From Rhynchonema sp. JSB1_4 (lineage: Eukaryota; Nematoda; Chromadorea; Monhysterida; Xyalidae): a stretch of 64,000 bases of DNA. Position 1 is the stretch's first letter. Each line of letters starts with the position of its first letter. Below, piece by piece: positions 56,813 to 64,000 of the stretch. The stretch is taken from NCBI GenBank assembly GCA_030248065.1, contig JASAMV010000921.1, positions 1 through 64,000 of the forward strand, written 5' to 3'. Both the position numbers and the translations under genes were made by a program. Under the pieces are notes generated by a model. It was not told the origin of the DNA and did no database searches. It saw only the letters and a program-made list of their open reading frames with translations.

Positions 56813-57812
56813 GTTCAAGTTTATGTTGGCTTAACGGAGCATACGTATCTGCATATTATCTTTCGTGCACTACTCCTGAAATAAGCACGGCTGTGTACCT
56901 AAAATCGCCACCCAGGCTTTATTAAAGTGAAAATAACGAGTCATTAAACTGAGACTTGTGTTCCAAAGTTGGGCTCGTGACCTCAAAGGCTGATTAAGAT
57001 AATCTGAAGCTTTGTAGCTTCTGGCTGAATTATCATACGTACTACGTATCAGCTTTTCTGGGCTTTACTTCATAGCCCAGGCAAAAAATAAACAGAAATG
57101 TGAACCTCTGAGCAATTTACACCTTCGGGGATGCACTAATTTCCGAGCCGTAAAATTTAGCTGAAACAGGAAGACCGTATGTATGTATATGTATGTATGT
57201 ACATATTATGTGGCCCCTCCCTCGGGGGCAATGTTCAATTTTCACGGGTAGCTTTGGGTACGCTAACGGGTTTTTGGATAGCCCAGGGTGCGCTGGGGCG
57301 AAGCTTTATCCGGGCCGTAGGCACGGGCCCGTCTAGTTTAACGCTAATATTGATTGTTCGGTCATTTTATTTAACAGTATGGTAAATGTATCATAAAAGT
57401 GACAATGAAAATATAGTTAATGTTCATTGATTGAGTTCGTTCATCGACGTTTTTGCAAAGAAAAGATGTTTGGCACACCAATAATAGCTAGAATTCTGTG
57501 AGTATTACAATCTAAGAAATTTATAATATCATGACTGGGTATCGCATGTGTTAGCACCATTCGTGATCATAGAATAGCATCCTTAGTTACAAAACCGAGC
57601 CAGGATTATGAAGCAGTCTTACAAAAAAAGTTTTCAACACTCCGATTTCTTTATGATCAGCTTGAAAAAGAAAATGACAACAATAAAATGTGAGCAGTGG
57701 AGATATTTCTGAGAATTCACTCACTCTTCTCAGCATAAAAGCGCAAAGTTCCGCACGGGAGCAACAAGTTTTAGTTCAGTGATGGCACATTGTGATGTTA
57801 TAAGTGGCCCAG
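56813..57812. other. Downstream region of the p140Cap/SKT-family gene
   Basis: It contains the probable 3' UTR of the minus-strand gene; a minus-strand AATAAA lies at about 57366-57371. A TATG microsatellite is at 57177-57207. Confidence 0.35.
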
Positions 57813-60800
57813 TTATCTGGCATAGGCATTGCCGTTTGCATATTGTTGTTGTTGCATTTGACGTTGTTTGTCAATTTGCTCCATCAGCTCCTGGCGGTTG
57901 CGGGGTGGGGGCGGAGGGGGTGGTGGTTTGGCCGGGGGTGTCTCGAGGCCCTCGCGCGAGCCGCTGCCTGAATGTCAGGGAAACGGTCGTGTCAACGCAG
58001 TCTATATCATGAGGTTATTCTGAAACGCACGCGCGTGATGGTGATTCTTTATTTCAAAGTGGTTTCAACCCGGGGCATCTTTTTAGTTGTATGTAAAGTA
58101 AAACTACGCCAACACGAACCCGATTTCGGAGCTGGCAAAAAGGTGAAACATTCAGACGTGGCTGCTGATTTGGGAAACGTTACACGTTGTGGAATACGAC
58201 GTGGAGCATGATGATTTTCTCTTTCTTTGCGTTTTGCAAGTTCACCACCTCCGAAATCGGGCTCGTGTTGGCGTAGTTTGCCTTTAGTTATGTATAATTT
58301 TGTGGCTGAACAACGCCCACAGTCAAAACCTCCTGATGGTGAAAACTTCCAGTCAACAAAATGGTCCAGTCCGTTCTGTTAATCACGTGATGAATACCGT
58401 TACAAGGATAGTCTGACCATGGTTTTCATGCATGCTGGTTGAAAAGTTCGGATAGTCAGCTTGAAAAGATTAAAAAATCCTCACTCACGCCTTCCCTCCT
58501 GCGAGTTCATTGACTCATTACTGGAGGCCGAACGAATCCAAGACTGTCGCTGTTGTGCTTGTGAAACATCAGTTGGCTGATTGGGGGAGGCAGGTCGCAA
58601 CTGTGACTTTGGTGTCGACGAGGCACTACCACTGCTCGTGTTACCCCCACCGCCATTCTGCAATGGTTGGTCATCCAATGCATTCGTCCGTTCCATGGCT
58701 GCTGGCGGACGGTTGAGTGACGATAGCTGATGTTTCAACTCCATCAGGTCCATCGTGCGATTCGGTTTGCGATCCAACGTCGCGTATCTGAGAATGAAGA
58801 ATTTTTAGCCCGGTGTGATCTATGATCTGTCGGGGTGACGTGACTCTTTGTTTTTTTTGCCAGGATGCGTTCGAGTAGCGTTAAAGCTAGTGTCATGTTC
58901 GTTCAAGTGAAGCTTTTGTATATTGTCTGCTAGCCAGCGCAACGTGTAGCGTGTGGCGTGTGGCGTGCAAAGTAGTGTGTGTTTGCACGGTTGCACGGGT
59001 ATAAGTGCAACTCTGAGCCGCAGCCAGACCGCCTTCCGGTAGCTCAGTTGGTAGAGCAACTGGCTGTCCAGGCCTGGTGGCTCTGGGAGGTCGCAGGTTC
59101 GAGTCCTTCCGGGAGCATACGTTTAGCGTGGCGCGGTTCAGAGTTCACACTTTCATGTTTCCACTCTTCGGTGGAACATCATGATAAGAGACAGAATCCT
59201 GAGCGAGTTGCATTGGAAGTGCAAGCAGTGATTGACAGCTCCATCTCATAAAATTATTTCGTCACACAATAATACATCAACAGAAGAAAATCACCTGCCT
59301 CGTTCTGTTCGAGCAGAACAAAACGACAGAATAGTCTCACATGATTCTCTCCCCACTTCCCAACCATGAAACATCACCAGGTCCCCAGCAATCCTCCAAC
59401 TCACTTGGCGGGCGGTGGTGGTATCGGAGGTTTGGCGCATGGTTCCGAACTAACGGAACTGGGCGTGCCCTCCCGGCTGCCCCGTTCCATCACAAATGCA
59501 CCCCCGGTGACCACAGGCCCGTTGGACTGCAACGCACGCGGGTAGGCCGGCTTACCGTTGACTAGCAGATTGGCGGATTTGGGAGTGCTGGCTGGAAGCA
59601 GGAGCGTGAGTTTGTTTTGTTTTCGTTTTAGCTCTTGATCAATATGGTTTGATTTTAGCTTTTCTAATGCAGCAGTACGATCATTTCTCTCAGACGTAAC
59701 CGATGGGCAAACGGTAACAAGGTTTACACGCACGACACATAAACCAAAAAACGTGCGTCACAGGCTACTGTGATGAGACCACTGCTACAGACTTTTCCCA
59801 TGCCCAACGATAACTTGGCTTAAATAGGTGACACGACTGACGACCCTCACGACCCAAAGGACGGGAAATAAAAAAGACAACTCCAAATTATCATCCATCC
59901 CAACTCACTGGCATTACTATCGAATCCAGGAGCCCTAGCAACAGTCTGTAGTTCTTCCAACAGATTGTCCAACACATGCGGGGGTTGACCATTGCTGACC
60001 GCGGGTGATGGACTCTTGCTCGACCGTTTATGTTGTGATTCGACCACCATTGGTTTGCGAGGTGGTGACTGACGCAGGGGACTCGTGTAGTGGACGGGGG
60101 GTGGAGGGATTGGCGGTGAGTTGACCTGTATGCAGATATACCGTTTGAGTGAATCAGTTGCCAGCTTCAAGCCAGGCGACATAATACGATGGTCACGTGA
60201 CCCCAGAACAACCGAGATTACAACCTTGGGAAAACATGCAACACACGCGAAGCCGATTTTGCCGATGCTTCACAAAAAGAACGATAACTTAGGGCATGAA
60301 ATAGAAACTACGACGCTGACACAACTTCTGGATACAAAGCCGCAGAAACCTGTAATCTAAAACATGAAGGTAACAAAAAGTCGTATCCCGAAGAAATGAT
60401 TCGAACTCAGGGTATAAAGTTTACGGTTCGGGTTTTGTGTTGATATTTCGTTGAATTTTTTTGAATGCCAAGAATCGACACACGCGAATTAAAAAGGAAA
60501 CGAAAAAAATTAACAAAGTCCCCGAAACGTGCCGGTGTGCGTCGATTGTCGGCATCCGGGTCCTGGACCAGCGCCAACTTTTTCATCGTGATCATGGTGT
60601 TGGTCAATTTCTTGCAGCGACGAAGCGCCGCATCCATGTGAGCGGGCTCTTCTTTCAGGAATCTGCAAATTATTATTTCTGGCATATTATTACTTCCGAA
60701 AGTTTCTGGAATTTTTTTAAACGTCCGAAATACAGAAAGTTTTGTGATTATTTTTGCTAAATTTCGCACGTTTTGGACAAAACTTTGTTGTTTTTATTTG

Positions 60801-62560
60801 AATATTTCGGCGAGAAAGTGAAAAAAATTACCCACTTTTCTTCTTTGACAACTTTCTCCATCTCAGCGCTCATCACCGCTTTCAGATGGCTGTGCAGCGT
60901 CGGGTATTGAGCTGAGAAATTGGAAAAAACATTTTTTGCAGACATTGTCGAAAAATTGAAACATCGCGCGCACATTTATGGTGCGCGGCCATGCGTCCAA
61001 CGGCAGTCAGTTGACTGGTCAATAGTTCGACTTCGTGCACGCGCAGTTTGCGATTTGTGTTCACCACCTGCAGGCGAATGTCCTCGATTTGGCGCTCGAG
61101 GTCGCTGGAATTGTAAAAAATGAAATGGAGACGCGGAAAATGCTGTCAAACCGACATTATTGGCATCAGCAACTTGTGAAATAGCATTACAAATATCGGT
61201 CACACACAGCATGACCAATGCAACCCCAAACTGATCCGATCAACAAGTCAGATGCTGGATATTCATATATTATTGCTGGGCACATGACAACAACGATGAT
61301 AATACTCGATATTTTCTGAAATTAGAATGTGATCATTAAAAAATTCTAAACCCACCATAGCGCGGCATCGATCTTTTTCATTCCCATTTTGTGTCGCTCG
61401 GCCTCCTGATCAATCAACAATCTCGTCCGCCAGAATTCATCCTCGGGCATGTTCGACTGAATGGGCGCCGTCAGCTCCAACTGCGAACGCAACGTTGAAA
61501 CATCGCTCGATTGTTTCTGAAATTATGGTTGTTTATGTGCGGTTGTTACGTTTCACTTTTTTCAAAATTATCATTTTTATCGGTATCAAACTTGGTGATC
61601 GGATCGGATCAAATCGAATTAGTCATGGTTACGTGCGATCTTTCGAACGATGAAATTTGATGAATACAAAACAACACGTCACCAAGACCGGGAACAGGAG
61701 CGGTCACCTGCTTTTCTCTTGTATGACATTGCATTCACATTTTCTCTTTCTTTTTTCCAAAAAGAAGGCAAACTTGACCAACATTAACATCCAGCAGCTG
61801 TTTGATGCGTTCAAACGTGTCCCTCAAGATTTCCTTGCTTGTCTGTGCGTTCATCTGGGCGGTACGTCGCAGATGTTTCAATTCGGCCTGCATATCACCC
61901 ACTTGACCTTTGACGTCGAATAGTTGACGGCGTAATTCGTTGTTGGGCAGCGGGTAGTAGTCTGGAACGGGATATTATGTTGAATTGTGGCATACTGTAC
62001 TGCTTTGGTTGCCCGCTTCGATCTGCTTTCGCTCATCGTCAGTGTGCATTTTCCAAACTCTGGTTGAGATGTTTTTGTGCCCTTGTCACTGTCACACTTG
62101 TCCTGTTTTTATGACCATCGGCTTTATGCTGACCACTTTATTTGTCCAATCAGCCAAAAATCTGCAAAAATTAAGTAAAAGACCGCATATCAGAATATCA
62201 AAGTGATTAACCTCCGCCGCCGCCCGACTGCATCGACATGAAGCTGGCCTTGTCCGAGCTCATGTCTGAAACATTATTGTTTCGATCAAAAAGTTGGAAA
62301 GTTGCCGACAAAATCAAAATCCAAGCAAACCCCTGAGAAACGAACCACTAAATCTCGAAATCGAGCCAGCGTCGCTGGCGTTATCGTCCTGGCTGCCGCG
62401 ATGGTACGAGCTCAACGGTGGACCGAGGATCTCCTTTCGAAGCGCGTCCAGATCCTTCTGTGGTTCGGGATGTGCGCCTTGTGACGACTTGCTGCTCAAC
62501 GCGGTGTGCACCAGACTCGACAGATTGGCCAGTTGCTTCTCCATGCTCACCATCCGGAGT
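57813..62560 (-). CDS. p140Cap/SRCIN1-SKT family protein, C-terminal part
   Basis: Exons read 5' to 3': 62560-62346, 62265-62212, 61961-61789, 61516-61356, 61104-60974, 60911-60836, 60662-60515, 60125-59909, 59591-59405, 58787-58489, 57967-57813. They total 1816 nt and end at a TAA; the first exon needs two more bases from an upstream exon outside the model. Family marks in order: MEKQLANLSSLVHTAL (human: AIEKQIASLTGLV type), a long coiled coil (RRQLFDVKGQVGDMQAEL), QYPTLHSHLKAVMSAEMEKV, and FLKEEPAHMDAALRRCKKLT, which closely follows the vertebrate 'FPTLQNKM...FLKEEPHKLD' block of the AIP3/Bud6-like region. The tail is Pro-rich (PPIPPPPV, KPPPPPPP), a likely SH3 ligand. Vertebrate p140Cap is a Src/Csk and postsynaptic actin adaptor. 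The C-terminus ends in a Gln-rich stretch. Confidence 0.88.
59031..59117 (+). repeat. tRNA-derived sequence (pseudo-tRNA or SINE head)
   Basis: A box TAGCTCAGTTGG (59040-59051) and B box GGTTCGAGTCC (59097-59107) are intact, and CTTCCGG/CCGGGAG can pair as an acceptor stem. The anticodon arm does not form a 5-bp stem with a 7-nt loop, the T stem has a mismatch and the register is off by one. It therefore looks like a RNA polymerase III promoter-bearing relic rather than a working tRNA. It sits in an intron of the p140Cap-like gene, antisense to it. Confidence 0.6.
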
Positions 62561-62582
62561 CTGAAAATAATGTAAATAAATG

Positions 62583-62810
62583 TATAGTCCATCCATCAGC
62601 TCATGGCACTTTTGTTTGGAAGGTTCAGGTTCCGGTATGAAAAATTGTTCCTCCGCAAGGTAATGTCAGAGAAAATGGCGCACAAAAATAGAATAAAAAC
62701 CTATTTCTCTTTCTTTTCTTTTTCGTAAGCCAACCGGAACCGGAACAGCACTGGATCCTGTCAAGCTCTTCAGCTGACAAAAAGTGTCATGAGCTGATGG
62801 ATGGACTATA
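62583..62810. mobile_element. TATAGTCC-ended MITE, copy 4
   Basis: The ends TATAGTCCATCCATCAGCTC and complement are nearly perfect over about 27 bp; the inner TTTCTCTTTC and GGTTCCGG motifs match copies 1 and 3. Just upstream of the first accepted p140Cap-like exon. Confidence 0.85.
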
Positions 62811-62846
62811 GTGTAATGTTGGCTATGCGCCAAGAGGTTCGAAACT

Positions 62847-63055
62847 TGGCGATCGGTCCCATCTCGGTCATACGTGTCCTTTTTGTTTTGAGATTTGGTG
62901 AAGCCGCCAACCTTGACCAGTGTAAAAGTTGTTTATTAAGCTGGTTGACGACAGGATTTACGCTGGTCGAACTCAATGACCCGCGGGCATCACTGAACTT
63001 TTTGAAGGCAAAAAGTCATACTGATCCCCAGACTGGACCGATCACCAAGTTTGAC
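62847..63055. mobile_element. GATCGG-type MITE, copy near right end
   Basis: Left end AACTTGGCGATCGGTCCC, right end GACCGATCACCAAGTTTGAC, inner TTGACCAGTGTAAAAG and TACGCTGGTCGAA as in the other copies. Confidence 0.75.
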
Positions 63056-63591
63056 ACCCAACTAAGTGAATAAATACCAAAAATGAAAAAATTGGATATT
63101 TGATATTTGCATAGTATCCTTTTTCATTTTGAAGAACATTAGAGAGTGACCAGTTTCAAAGTTTCAAAACCAGTTTTCTTTTCATTCTTTCTTCCTGAAA
63201 AGATTTGAATAAACCAACTCAAATCTTGGCACCATCGGGGTTCGATGTACTGGTCGCCTGTATTTTGCGTTATTGAGTTCTTTTTCCATTCCAATTCCAA
63301 GTATTGTTTATTCAAGTTACAATTTCACATTTTAGTTCGCTTATTCCTCACACGACTGAAAGTTTACTCGTCGAACTTTTATTTCTTTGGGTAACACCGC
63401 TGTTTTATGGGCATGACAACACATTTAGCCTTAAATAACGATAAACAAACAAGGAAACAAGCGAGAAAACGTGATAAATAAAGTTTTTTTTGCAACACGT
63501 GGACCATGTTATCTATGCATCTGAGGTGCGAAAAAAGCTGTTCAGTTCTGCTTAGATGTCGGGTAAAGGCCTCAAAAGTATGGCTGCGGCT
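63056..63591. other. Intron or upstream DNA, nothing assigned
   Basis: AT-rich; no exon or bounded repeat seen. Confidence 0.3.
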
Positions 63592-63825
63592 GATATCAAA
63601 CTGATCGTTTGGTCCGGTCTTGCGTTGGTTACTTGACTTTAGGATATTTCCTCATATCACAATTTTTGACCAGCGTAAAATAACATGCAGACAGCTGTTA
63701 GGTAGTAATATTAGCAACTCTACGGTGGTCGAGTTTAAGTGGCTTCAGTAAATATTTCGAACAGCCCGTAAAGTCACGTGACCAAATCAAGACCGGACCG
63801 AGATCGGTTACCAAGTTTGATTTTG
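63592..63825. mobile_element. GATCGG-type MITE, rightmost copy
   Basis: Left end GATATCAAACTGATCG, right end GATCGGTTACCAAGTTTGAT, inner TTGACCAGCGTAAAA and complement-like ACGGTGGTCGAG. It lies about 500 bp from the preceding copy in the same orientation. Confidence 0.7.
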
Positions 63826-63839
63826 GCCAAAATACATAC

Positions 63840-63925
63840 TATAGTTCAGCTGCTGCGCTTTGGATGCTAAAACGTCACCGAAACTTTTGACGTGCTGCAT
63901 CTTCAACGAAACGTTGGCCAGCAAT
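63840..63925 (-). other. Candidate upstream exon of p140Cap/SKT-family gene
   Basis: An open helical-looking segment on the same strand (KMQHVKSFGDVLASKAQQLN) ends at A|GTATGTATT, a strong donor. Its phase (1) does not directly fit the next accepted exon (needs 2), so a further exon would have to lie between, or the donor is wrong. Confidence 0.35.
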
Positions 63926-64000
63926 TTTTTCCTCTCTCAAAAAATGTGAGAAAGGTCAGAGCTAATGACAGCCGCGCATTGGTATATTATATTTTGTGGA

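Noticed and set aside
59031..59117. Functional tRNA gene
   Set aside because: The anticodon arm cannot fold properly and the T stem is mismatched.

Overview
This window is nuclear DNA of an invertebrate animal. All three recognisable long genes are split by many GT...AG introns, several with exons of 10-60 nt. Most 3' splice sites read like TTTCAG, as in nematodes and some flatworms. Phylum cannot be fixed from this sequence alone. Family identifications rest on remembered family motifs; no database search was run.

Layout: 1-2.9 kb holds LTR-like direct repeats and a broken capsid-like gene of Maverick/Polinton-adintovirus type. 3.8-6.4 kb (+) is an 8-exon galactose-3-O-sulfotransferase-like gene (444 aa). 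8.05-18.67 kb (-) is a complete SAD/BRSK polarity kinase (19 exons, 967 aa). 23.06-48.1 kb (-) is a FERM-PDZ-WW scaffold of the FRMPD4/Preso family (32 exons, 1544 aa). 57.8-62.6 kb (-), running off the right end, is the C-terminal part of a p140Cap/SRCIN1-SKT (KIAA1217) family protein with the AIP3/Bud6-like coiled-coil region. In every model the exon phases join without a frame break, which is the strongest internal support.

The three minus-strand genes are in tandem, and each belongs to a family known in vertebrates or worms for neuronal polarity or postsynaptic scaffolding. Whether they are co-regulated here is inference.

Introns and intergenic DNA are packed with non-coding inverted-repeat elements: a TATAGTCC-ended MITE family (4 copies), a GATCGG-rich MITE family, TACAGT-ended hairpins, PIF/Harbinger-like foldbacks with 3-bp target duplications, a hAT-like element with a perfect 8-bp duplication, and a 1.2 kb imperfect hairpin. 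The most puzzling signal is the 8-mer ATGTTTCA. It occurs about 39 times (about 2 expected), 16 of them as the 10-mer TGATGTTTCA, on both strands, in exons and introns, and is nearly absent from 38.6-58 kb outside foldback elements.
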